A stretch of DNA of 64,000 bases from Icerya purchasi (Eukaryota; Arthropoda; Insecta; Hemiptera; Monophlebidae). The stretch lies in contig CM077116.1 in NCBI GenBank assembly GCA_039619475.1, positions 275,094,758 through 275,158,757 of the forward strand. Reading direction: 5' to 3'. This document shows, one piece after another, positions 49,073-58,766 of the stretch. Numbering within the stretch: the stretch's first letter is position 1; the number at the start of each line of letters is the position of its first letter. The notes under the pieces were generated by a model that saw nothing but the letters and a program-made list of their open reading frames with translations, searched no databases and was not told where the DNA came from. Made by a program: the position numbers and the translations under genes.

Positions 49073-50700
49073 CTATAAATTTACACACTTTAGAAGTCTA
49101 AAAACAATAATTACAAATAATTCTACAATACGAAAAATCTTCCAGAATAGGTTTATAGCTTTTAAGAATCTAAAAGCACTTTGGACTGCAGCTTCATCAT
49201 TACTACCAAGCGCCTCTTCCATAGTAATTCTTCTTGTGTGTCCGGATGAAAAAGCTTCCTCGCGCTCTTTGTTGAGTTTTGGACATACGGAAATGACATG
49301 GTCAATGGACAGACTTTGACTACCACAAAACACACATGATGGTGGATGTTCACTTCGCAGTAAGGGTCCCCGTGTGATAGTTTTGTGTGGCCGAGGCGGA
49401 TTTTGCTTAATACAATCTCTTTTCGCCTGTTTGCACAATGAGATGTTCCCCAATGTTCTAGTTTAATTTGCCGTAACTTGTTATTTGATTGGTTCTCCTA
49501 CATGTTTTGAGCGGAGTCCTTGATTGCAATCATCAAATGCTTTTTTGCATTTATTTAGTCTTTTTCATGTGCTGTTCAAGTCCGCATAATAACCGAACTA
49601 ATGGCTATTTTACATTCCATTATTTTTATCTCCTCCAATCGTCTTTCTTCCCAATTTCTGATCATATCCGACTCCATGAGTGCTCTTCAAGCCATCTTTT
49701 CTCCTCTTCCTAATCATTCCTGTGATTTTACTATTCTCCGCATACGTTCTCACATTCGAACTCTCTCTTCTCTCCATGGGATCCATATTGACTTGCTGTA
49801 GGTTCCTGGCCATTCTGGCATCTCAAGTGATGAGATGGCTGATTCTTTGGCTCGGGTTGCTGCTTCTTCTACATTCTTCTTCAAAAAAATCCCATCCTCT
49901 AATCTCTTACCTTTGTGTAAATATTTCCATCTCAGATTTTGGTCGGATATGTACCCTTCCTACTTTTCTAATTGTCGCTCTTTTTATCTGTCCGTTCAGC
50001 CTAATCTTCCTTCAAATCCTTGGTTCCTTCTGTTTCCTTCACTTCCTCGTTCTGTTGTTGCCTCCATTGTGCGTTTGCGCTTTAACCATTCCTTGCTGCC
50101 TTCCTCAAGCTTTTAATTGACCTCTTCCCCATGTTGTCCTCTCCATTCAAATGATGCGGTTGTTTGTGACGCCGATCACGTGTTCTTTGAGTGCTCTGCT
50201 TTTTCGGTGGAGCGTTCGGCTCTGTATTCCCACTTGATTGGGCTAGGGCTTCCTGCTTCTTTTTGTGCTCGTTCCTTCTACGCTTATTATCCCCTCCATT
50301 GTTTCCTTCTTATTAACGATAGCTGATCGCCTCACTATATAACTTTCGTTTTCCTTTAATTGTTTCTGGGTGAAGGTCCTTGGTTGACGAGCCCAGTTAA
50401 AAAAAAAAAAAAAAAAGTCCGCATAATATCAATCAAAAGGCGGATTTGTAGGTCCGGATGGAGTGCCAGTAAGTCGATTTATATGTAGGTAACTGAAGTA
50501 GTCAATACAACTAACTCCGAACGGTTTGCTTTTGTCGCGATAAATCCTATGTAGATTAGAATGGAACGTTTTGTAGTAATTTATATTGTCTGACGAAGAA
50601 ATGCTTATCGAAGAAAGTTTTCTCAATTTTATTCCAAAGTGACAGATGCTACCAGTGAGAAAGTTAACTGATATTATTTTAAACAAATTTTGCAAGGCGG
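49073..50700 (-). pseudogene. Older RNase H-type LINE (different family), split by copy 9
   Basis: The minus strand 49530-49073 gives NKLRQIKLEHWGTSHCANRR, KEIVLSKIRLGHTKLSHG and, after a frameshift, RSEHPPSCVFCGSQSLSIDH with VISVCPKLNKE, i.e. a C-x2-C-x8-H-x4-C finger typical of the end of I/R1-type ORF2. The same strand continues upstream across the insertion at 50429-50700, where reading is poor. It differs from the families at 8.2 kb and 49.6 kb. The A tail is not evident. It served as target for the copy 9 insertion. Confidence 0.7.
49592..50414 (+). mobile_element. RNase H-type LINE 3' copy 9 with 14-base target-site duplication
   Basis: The insertion is bounded by AAGTCCGCATAATA at 49578-49591 and again at 50415-50428. 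Inside: ELMAILHSIIFISSNRLSSQ, FLIISDSMSALQAI (RNase H acidic D), DFTILRIRSHIRTL, a stop, VPGHSGISSDEMADSLARVA (final acidic D), KIPSSNLLPL, SFYLSVQPNLP, VRLRFNHSLLPSSSF, a stop at 50114, then CPLHSNDAVVCDADHVFFEC. The 3' end is TTGGTTGACGAGCCCAG plus an A tail at 50399-50414. About 820 bases, truncated within RNase H. The duplication shows it arrived by target-primed reverse transcription. Confidence 0.92.
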
Positions 50701-50999
50701 TAAGTATTCTTTAAAAACTAGGCGAGTCAAGTCAGTGCTAATCAGTGTAAACGGGGGAAAACGTAAAAATTCACAAAATAATCCGAGATGTTAACTCACG
50801 AGTTTTTTAAGTTTCAAGTAGAAATCATTAAATCATGTCTCGAATGATGCGACACTAATGTGTGTCCTACTGCTGAAAAATTGTTCAGAGTGATTATGAA
50901 TTATTTTTTCTGCATTTACGTTGACGAATTTCGGTATTTTGAAAACATACATATCTTAAAATTATTGTATAAATCCATCTCGTTTGTTACCTCACTATA

Positions 51000-52520
51000 G
51001 AGCACAACCTCCTCGTGGTGCCCCTGGATGCAGTCGTACTAATAAAGCGCATTTTTGTGAAAAAGTGACTATAACGAATACTGTCAAAAGGAGCTAGAAT
51101 ATCACAGCCCCGAAAAAGCCCTTCTCAGGGCTACAAGACGACGAACAGGAAGTTCGGAAGCCTTAAATACAACGGACGAAAATGGTGAATTCCTGTTGGA
51201 TTGGATGGATGTTAATAATATGGTATTTGACGCGAAAGACAAAGGAACCTTTCATTCAGCAAGATGGAACAGGCACTCCGGACCTATGCATTTTCTCCGG
51301 TCTACTTACAAGTAGCCCAAATCATGTTGGTCGATCAGTGCTCCCAGATGTTCCTAAAAGCCAGCATAGACCAGCGCTCATTAAGATATGTAAAAAAGTT
51401 GCAATTTGTTACTCTCAGCCTCGAAGCCAAAGCAGAACTTCCGTAAAGCAAACTGGTCCAAGTTCACAGAATATATTGAAGAAAATGTTTCAAATATTTC
51501 TGTAACTGCCAATTGCTATAATAAAGTTGTCAATCTTGTAATCAATGCTGCAAAGAGGTCAGTGCTAAGAGGTTTTCGAAAACAGTCTATCCCATGCTGG
51601 ACAAAGGAGCATGAAGAGCTTTGGACGGAATATGAAATGAACTGTTTGACACATTAGACCAAGAAAGACGGAAAAGATAGCGATCGACAGTGGAGTCTCT
51701 GGATTTCACGCACTTATCGCGAAAAGCGTAGGCACTTCTGAGAAATCCTAGTGAGGGAGCATCAGACCACCACAGATTCCTCCAAATAATATTACGGAAA
51801 GATTAATGAAGGCAACAAAAGTACCAATGGAGAAAACTAGGGTACGTACAGTAAAAACAGAGCTGAGAATGGCGCTAGCCAAGCTACAGGATAAGCTCTC
51901 CTTTTACCACTGAGGAAGTGAAAACCGCAATTAAGTTCGTTAAAAATAGGAAAGCGGCTGGTATGGATGGAATTTATCACGAATCTATTAAGCATATGGG
52001 TACAAAAGCAATTAAATTTGTAACAGAGTTTTTCAATAATATTCGGAACACTATTATTATTATTCGCGTGTCCGGTCGACTAAATACAACAGGTTGTCCA
52101 ATATTTTATAAATTTTATCAAGTCGTTATCAACGTCATCGTACAAGCTTCCAAGTTCATATTTGCCTCCGACGGGACATGTAAATAGATGATGAAAGTCT
52201 TGAACTTCACCGCAGTCACATCGATCGCTATCGGATATTCACCACTTGTACAGATTATATTTTGTGCGCACAGTTCCACTTCTCAGTCTGAACACTGGGA
52301 AGCTGCCAAAGCAAATTGAAGAAACAAAAATTGTGGCAATAATTAAGCCGGGAAAAGATGAAAATGATGCATCGCACCATAGACCAATATCGCTATTATG
52401 TGTGCTATATAAACTGCTGTAACGTGTAATATACAAAGAATAGCCATGGTAGTTGATAACGTCCTGCCTATGGAGCAGGCTGGGTTTAGAAAAAATCAGA
52501 GCTATGCACATCAAGTTATG
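51000..52520 (+). pseudogene. EN/RT-type LINE, decayed and interrupted
   Basis: The plus strand in several frames: ENGEFLLDWMDVNN (51180), KGTFHSARWN, then 51406-51657 NFRKANWSKFTEYIEENVSN and AAKRSVLRGFRKQSIPCW; 51918 on VKTAIKFVKNRKAAGMDGIY (start of RT), VTEFFNNIRNT; after an insertion (52053-52289), GKLPKQIEETKIVAIIKPGK, HHRPISLLCVLYKLL and EQAGFRKNQSYAHQVMAL. The order is that of a LINE ORF2 from the endonuclease-RT linker to the RT fingers. Later RT motifs are absent. Several stops and shifts. Clade not determined. Confidence 0.75.
52053..52289 (-). mobile_element. I-like LINE 3' end nested in the 51-52.5 kb LINE, 7-base target-site duplication
   Basis: The insert is flanked by GAACACT at 52046-52052 and 52290-52296. 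On the minus strand it begins FRLRSGTVRTKYNLYKW, a stop, then ISDSDRCDCGEVQDFHHLFT with CPVGG, a finger of type C-x-C...H-H-x3-C seen at the end of many LINE ORF2 proteins, ends at a stop, and has an (AAT)n tail (52053-52064 as ATT). Removing the insert and one duplication rejoins the host frame as RNTGKLP. Confidence 0.85.
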
Positions 52521-52529
52521 GCATTGAAA

Positions 52530-52915
52530 TAAGGACTGTAAGGCTACCTTTAATTTAAGTAAGTCTACTTATAAGAACTTTTCGCTTTTACCACTACACA
52601 CGAAACAAGTTTGTCAGAATTTGTGTTTTTATACCATATAAATGTAAATAATGACGTGTTTAAATTTTTATTAAAGTAAAAATTTCATTGTTTTTTAATA
52701 ATTCTTTTGTTTAATATACTTCATTTTAGAATAATCAATCTTCGAACCATTAACACAAGGTAAATAAACATTATCTGGAAGTCTTTGCATATTTCTGTCT
52801 AAATGGCTATATGTATATTATAAATAAAATGCGTTTTCTAAAAATTTAAATTTCTCGTGTAAATCAAAAAGTTGCATTCTAATATTTTACATAAACTTAT
52901 GGTCTTCTGTCGACC
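52530..52915. other. Intron 3 sequence, nothing recognised
   Basis: AT-rich, no motif. Confidence 0.35.
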
Positions 52916-53295
52916 TGCAAAATTTCATCAAAATCGGTGACCCGCAGATCGTGACTTCTCCTTATAAAAGATGTTAATTAATGACTCTCTGTCTATTAAA
53001 TCATATGCTTTTTTGAAGTCCACAAATGTGGTGAACATGCGTTTATTTCTGAATCTTCTGTAACGGATAATACATTTTAGGTTAAGAATTTGTTCTATGC
53101 ATGATCTGTTACGTTTAAAACCTGCTTGACATTCACCTAGCTCAGCATCTATTTGTTGTTCTAGCCTATTGTGTAAAACTTTAGATAGTATCTTGTAAGT
53201 TGTCTACAACAGCGACATCCCTCTATAGTTATTCGGATCTGTTTTTTCGCCCTTCTTGTAGATTGGATGTATTGAAGCTATTCGCCATTTTTCCT

Positions 53296-53780
53296 AAGAT
53301 AATTTCCGCCTCCCAAATATATTTTGGCAGGATATTTATCCCTCCCTATTTTCTAATCATCATTCTCATTACCGTTTCATTCAGCCAATTCCTCGTTCCG
53401 TGTCTTGGTTCCATTCTATTCCTCTCAGTCGTCTCTCTTCTATTGTCTCCCTAATTCGTCTCCGGATCAATCATTCTCTCCTCCCTTCCTCTCGCTTTCG
53501 ATTTGCCCTATCGCCTTCTCCTGATTGTTCTCTCCACGATTGTGATCCTCCTCGTACATGTTTGAGTGTCCTGCTCTTCGTAACGAACGCTACCTTTTAT
53601 ACAGTCAGCTCCTGTCATTAGGTCTCCCCACTCCCTATAACTCTTCCTTTATCCTCTCCTTTCCTTCATCTTCTGTGGTGTCCGCACTGCTGTCCTTTGT
53701 TGCGTCCATTTCGGACCGCTTAGTTATTTAATTTATTAGCTTAGTTTTCTTGTTGTTGGGTCAATGCCGCTGGCGCGCCC

Positions 53781-53807
<27 letters not shown>
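53296..53807 (+). mobile_element. RNase H-type LINE 3' fragment, copy 10
   Basis: It starts in the region after RNase H (YILAGYLSLPIF), then 53400-53621 LSRLSSIVSLIRLRINHSLL and PSSRFRFALSPSPDCSLH; after a shift, FECPALRNERYLLYSQLL, SFVASISDRLVI and a stop. The 3' end GGGTCAATGCCGCTGGCGCG is followed by 26 A (53782-53807). Close to copy 5 (27.5 kb) in both coding and 3' end, so these two form a subfamily. Confidence 0.88.
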
Positions 53808-53809
<2 letters not shown>

Positions 53810-53812
<3 letters not shown>

Positions 53813-53945
53813 TAATATACATTGTAAACATATAAATTTATTATTGAAATAAAACTTTAAAATTTCCGACTAGTTTCGGACAGCTCGGTCCATATTCAGG
53901 GTGATATTAAATTATATTTCATTAGTTTTTCTAGACTCCTGATTG
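53810..53945. repeat. Unclassified segment next to copy 10
   Basis: CCGACTAGTTTCGGACAGCT with GGTCCATATTCAGGGTGATA has the look of a short dispersed insect repeat containing a GAC(C)TAGTTTCGG-type box. Not found elsewhere in the window. Confidence 0.3.
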
Positions 53946-54324
53946 TGCTAGCACTCGCTAGTCTTCACATCTCTACCACTATGCCATCTTCTCCTGGGGC
54001 CTTTTCATTTTTCATTTTTTTAATAATTTCGATGATCTCTTCCAAATGTGGTGGTTTTGAGTTGTCGTATTTGATTACTGATGGTCTCTAATCGAATCTA
54101 TGGTTAGGTTCATCGCAATTTAAAAGTTTCTTAAAGTAATTCGCTAATACGAAATCTGCCCGGCAAGTATCCGGCCTTCGTTTATAACACGAAAACAAAT
54201 TGCTCTAACGTTGTAAACAATGCGTCGTTGTGAATAGGGAACCTTCGTCTATTAACCCTTGCATCGCACAGCTCGATAAACCAGTCTCAGTAGAAGTTTC
54301 ATGTTTTTTAGTACAGGTTTAACA

Positions 54325-55290
54325 TTGAGCACGTCGCATTTCTCGTGTTACAAAAATTACGGAACTTGTCGACCAAAGAATTCGCATTAAATTTTGCTTT
54401 AATCTTGACCATACGGCTACAGAAACTATTACAATGATTAAAAAAGCTTTTGGAGGCCAAGCCATGGGTAAGACACAAATAAAGGAATAGTTTAATCGAT
54501 TTAAAAATGGTGAGGAGTCGGTCGAAAATGCCCCCCCCCCCCATTGGAAGACCTTCTTCAACAAGAACACCTGAAAATATTGACCGAGTTCAAGCAGCGA
54601 TTGAAAAAGATCGTCGTTTAACTATCAGGGAACTTGAAGATGATAGGGGTATTTCAAATAGCATTATTTCTGAAATTTTAAACGAAGATTTAGGAAGGAG
54701 TCGTGTTTTTACGAAATTCCAAGAACAGAAAGACTTCCGCATGGAAGTCGCCAAAGATAATTTGCATACCGCAAAAAACGATCCCGATTTTCTGAAAAAA
54801 AATAATAACCAACGATGAAACTTAAGTATATCGATACGATCCAGAAACAAAAAATCAATCGTCCGGATGGAAGCATCAAAATTTACCAAAAGCGAAAAAA
54901 GCATGGCAAAGCAAGGAGAGGAGGGAATGTGAAAGCGATGTTGACTGTTTTTTTTTTTATTGTGAGGGTGTCGTGCACCATGAATATGGCCCAAAAAGGG
55001 TAAAATGTTCATAAAGAATATTTTCTCGCCGTTTAAAAAAAGGCGGTAATTGGATACTTCACCGCGACAATGCGCCGGCTCACTCGTTGCATCTTATTCA
55101 ACATTATTTAACAAAACACGGCATCGTACAGGTTAGGCAGGCATACTATAGTCCGGATACTGCTTCGTATGATTTTTGTCTCTTTCCGAAACTGAAAATT
55201 CGGTTGAAAAGAAAAAGATTTGACGTTATGGAAGACATAAAATAAAATGCGACAAGTGCACTAATGGCTATACCAAAAAATTCTGAATTC
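54325..55290 (+). pseudogene. Mariner transposase relic with C-run
   Basis: Plus-strand pieces: RIKFCFNLDHTATETITMIK and KAFGGQAMGKTQIKE (helix-turn-helix region), then a run of 12 C at 54531-54542, GRPSSTRTPENIDRVQAAIE, LTIRELEDDRGISNSIISEI, NDPDFLKKNNNQ, VHHEYGPKR, GNWILHRDNAPAHSLHLIQH and AYYSPDTASYDFCLFPKLK. The last two carry the second and third catalytic aspartates spaced D34D. At least five frameshifts or stops. Terminal inverted repeats not located; the 3' end is cut by LINE copy 11. It differs clearly from the 58.8-60.1 kb mariner. Confidence 0.88.
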
Positions 55291-55918
55291 TTGTGGTCAT
55301 TTGGGCATTGAGAGTAATGAGATGGTACCATTAGCCAGTTCTTCTATTTCCAGTGGTAGATTTTTGGGCACCTTTTCAGCTCGTAATATTGTTCTTCTTT
55401 CCTCGGTCACTCATTCTAAACTATGGCTCAACTCCTATTCTTCTTCATTTTCTAATTCTGTCACCTTTTACCTCTCTATCCAGCCATCTCTTCCTACTCA
55501 TACATGATGTTCTAGATACTTGCCTCTCTTAAACGCCCCACAATCTCGATTATTTGCTTTCGTTTTAATCATAGTCTTCTTCACTATTTTCTCAGTTTCC
55601 ATCTGCTTCGACTCCATTATGTCCTTTTCATCCTCTTTCCATATATGTTCATTGTAATTTTGATCATGTTTTATTTAAATGTTCGACCTTTTCTGCTGAA
55701 CAATCGTCTCTTTACTCTTCTCCACTAAAACTCGGTATACCTGCTTTTTATAGTGCTCCTTACATTCCCTTATTTCCTTCCACTTCTGTTATTCCTGCTA
55801 TCGAATTATTTTTATCCTCTATCCTTAAACATTTAAGAATACAACTTTATTTGCTTCGTTTGCCCATTTCTTGAACTAATGTTGACAAATCCATAATATA
55901 AGAAAAAACAAAAAAAAA
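55290..55918 (+). mobile_element. RNase H-type LINE 3' fragment, copy 11
   Basis: It begins with the end of RNase H (SCGHLGIESNEMVPLASS, with the usual Asp mutated), then FSARNIVLLSSVTHSKLWLN, NSVTFYLSIQPSLPTHT and a stop. It continues in broken frames to about 55850 and an A-rich tail (55903-55918) preceded by GTTGACAAATCC, the degraded 3' end. Inserted into, or ending, the mariner relic. Confidence 0.75.
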
Positions 55919-56384
55919 GAAATTCAAATCCAAAAACATAATGTTCAGTATAATGAAGAAATGAAAGTTTAATAAAGTAAATGAAAGTGACAAAAATAAG
56001 CAGTGTCTCACAGCCAGATAGAAAATAATTTTTTTTTTGAATATATGAAATGAGAGTGTTTTTGGGGATAAAAATTGATCTAATAAAAAATAATAGTAAT
56101 AATGACTCATTATCTATCATCAACTCTCCTAATTAAAGGAAGTATAGAAAAGAAACAGATATCAATCAAGAAAGAGAAGTGTCGTTCGTACAACGCGCTA
56201 GTTCAATAAAGATTGGTGTGCAAAAGGGGCAGTTGGAAATAATGAGACTTATCTGTTTATAATTAATGAAATTAAAAGAATCGAAATAAACGTATTTTCA
56301 GTCGAGATAAAGTCCCTATTAATGTTACAAAAATTTGTTATAGAAAACAAAATTATTCATAATAATCAATTTAGATCAATTACA

Positions 56385-56475
56385 AACTTTCAATGTGCGG
56401 CAGCGAGATTCGAACCAGGTTCTAGCAGAACGAAACATCATTGCCTAACCAATCACGACATCTGAATGTCCTTGG
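56385..56475 (-). mobile_element. tRNA-derived SINE family 2, copy 2 (head only)
   Basis: The minus strand reads GATGTCGTGATTGGTTAGGC (A box) and GGTTCGAATCTCGCTGCCG (B box), as in 10846-10999. The LINE-like 3' end is not recognisable. Located about 350 bases upstream of exon 4. Confidence 0.7.
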
Positions 56476-56817
56476 TACTCACAGAAAATAACTCTGCAAA
56501 TTATGTTAATCATCTATTGTCTACAATATCCTTCTACTGTACTCCTTGCATTGTCGTACATATTTCGATGGGACTGTTCTACTCGCAGAATTTAAATTAG
56601 TCTAAAAGAGTTGTTGTTGTTGTTGTTGTAGCCCCGACAAGGGCTGTTTCGTGTATTTTCAGAATTCCGCATCCTAAATAGCGTGAGGTATTTAACAGTA
56701 CGCCTCCAATTTTCGAATGCTTTAGCCGCTACAAGGACTCGCATTCAGGTGTCATCCTAATATTAATATTAAAGCGTGCAATTTATTAGCATTTTGTTTC
56801 TTTCTTTGCCTTTACAG

Positions 56818-57063
56818 CTAGTCTACTGTCAAATTATATGAACACCAGCATTGATCCTTGCGAAGATTTCTACGAATTCGCTTGCGGAAATTACGCACTC
56901 AATGCAGTTTTACCAGATGATCGATTAGCGGTAAATCTATTTTCCGAGGTGAACGATATAGTAGAACAGCAGTTGAAGATGATCGTCGAAGAACCGGTCA
57001 CTGAAGCAGAAATAGCGCCTTTTAGATTTATGAAAAACCTTTATAAGTCATGTATGGATACAG
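56818..57063 (+). CDS. M13 peptidase coding exon 4 (DPCEDFYEFACGN signature)
   Basis: The acceptor is a pyrimidine-rich tract ending tttgcctttacag|CT and the donor is GATACAG|gtatgt. The 246 bases hold two bases finishing Ala, 81 codons and one leftover G. The translation starts SLLSNYMNTSIDPCEDFY and continues EFACGNY, the diagnostic start of the peptidase M13 N-terminal domain, with both signature cysteines. Further on it reads LFSEVNDIVEQQLK and FRFMKNLYKSCMDT, matching the conserved helical region and the next cysteine of the family. No stop or frameshift is present. The leftover G joins the AT of exon 5 to give Asp, so the sequence continues MDTDAINKIG, as in other members. This is the firmest host-gene exon in the window. 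Confidence 0.95.
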
Positions 57064-58064
57064 GTATGTTATCAAAGTTTATACATATTTTCGCTGCAGC
57101 AAATCAAGTCTGTAAAATATTCGATGTGCTGCGTTTGACATTAGTCGCAAATATTAAACAACAATTCCGTACTACTTTCTAGGAGGATAATTATTTACTG
57201 AAAACAAGATAAATATCAAAATGTAGGGGATTAGACTAAACACATTCGTATCTAAATGAAAAAGTTTTATTATAAACTTCATCTTAGTGATAATCCTCAT
57301 GTATATTTCGCATGTCAAGAAATACGTTGCCAGGCAATCCTAGGAGAAGATTAAAAAGAAGATGATGCGCGTCCTGCTCTCTCTCATCAAAACGGCATTG
57401 TAACTACGAGTAGTATTCGTCGTCCGTAAGGAAATGTTCGATTTTGTGTCTAATCGATAATAGGACTACTGTCAAGCGTGCTTCGGTCATTATTATACTA
57501 CGCCCACAAGTTGTGGGGTAGCATATCTTCTTTGTGTTACCAAGTATCCGAAAGATAAGTGGCTCCAACAAAATTCAACGCAGAACAAGAAAGAGAAGAG
57601 GATATCACGCGTCAGTGGACCGATACTTCTTAAGAGCACATACATGTGTAATCTAATATAGTGTTTATTATTATCAGTTGCCTCATATTCACTGAGAGAG
57701 GAGGAAATATCGCGTTTAATGTTGTTTTTTTTTTTTAGGTCATTATCGAGAAATGCCAATTATGGCCAGGATTAGCCGGTGTGGTAAAAAAAAATAATTA
57801 TTACATTCAATTTTATATCAAATCGTAAAGTGTAAAATTGGTGCTGAGTAAAAATTGTTGGAAATTATTTTTCATGTTACGTTATTATAACAAGTGTAAT
57901 TTCATAGAGGCGTACCCTGGATTGGGCGAAAAAGTAAAAAAGGCAAGGGTAGAGGAGACAGTAGTCTTAACGGTAATGAAGATGCTAGTTGGCATTTATA
58001 CAACGTGTATATAGAACAGAATACCGATAGAATTGACGTAAATGTCAATAATTATTTATTTATA
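57064..58064. other. Start of intron 4, nothing recognised
   Basis: AT-rich sequence with short open frames only. No repeat relationship seen. Confidence 0.35.
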
Positions 58065-58766
58065 TCTTAATATATATATTTCTTCTGTGCATGTGTATAT
58101 GACTGAACTCCTCCTAAACGGTTGGACAGATTTTAATGAAATTTTTTGTGTGTGTTCAAGTAGATTCGAGAATGGTTTAGATTCACAATTCGGTCCATTA
58201 CAAAATGTTTTTACGAATTTATGAAGAAAATTCATTTTTTTTTGCCGTTTTTGGTCCAAAAGGGGGGTTTAAATAATTTTTTAACCGTAATTTTTGAATT
58301 TCCATAAAGGGCTCCTGTGTTTTGTTTTATATTTGAAATTTCGCTTTTAAAGAGTTATCTGGTGACGAATTACGAATTTTTTAAGGGTATTCGTTCTGAA
58401 TTCCATATTATGTATTCTATAGGTTTTTTTACCGCCCAGGGTAATCGCTCAGTTTAAAGTTGTAAATTGTCACAGATAGAAGTTTAATTGCAATTTATGA
58501 TCCAATTGCGATAAGTCGAACCGTTTCTGAACTATAACAGAAATAAATATTTTTTGTCGTTCCTGAACTATCTTATTGGGATTCCGTCGTTTATAGTGTG
58601 TACGGAATCTTAAAAATCGGTATAAATTTACTTTAAGAAATTAGAGATCATTAGAAACACGTTTTTTCGTGTATAGCCCATCTCATCAGCTAACTGCATA
58701 GAGTACACACTTTATTAAAAAGTATATAAATTGAGTGTGTGCTCTGTGTTGTTAGCTGATGATATA

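Larger units (their letters stand above)
52925..54150 (-). pseudogene. RT-type LINE on minus strand, split by copy 10
   Basis: Downstream half on the minus strand (about 53295-52925): WRIASIHPIYKKGEKTDPNN, a YRGM-type RT motif, YKILSKVLHNRLEQQIDAEL, GECQAGFKRNRSCIEQILNL and FTTFVDFKKAYDLIDRESLI. Upstream half (54150-53950): FKKLLNCDEPNHRFD and NSKPPHLEEIIEIIKKMKN, then EKAPGEDGIVVEM. Together they are the start and first motifs of an RT domain of the kind that has YRGISLL and FVDFKKAYD (RTE-like or similar). The two halves are separated by the plus-strand copy 10 and about 130 bases of unrelated sequence. Confidence 0.75.

Noticed and set aside
55833..56123. Hydrophobic minus-strand frames
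   Set aside because: Translation of AT-rich intron sequence; phenylalanine-rich without helix pattern consistent across frames.
34149..56818. Direct splice of exon 2 to exon 4
   Set aside because: Phase would allow it, but the product would lack the conserved Cys-x4-Cys; the 39-base exon at 47698-47736 supplies it with matching phase.
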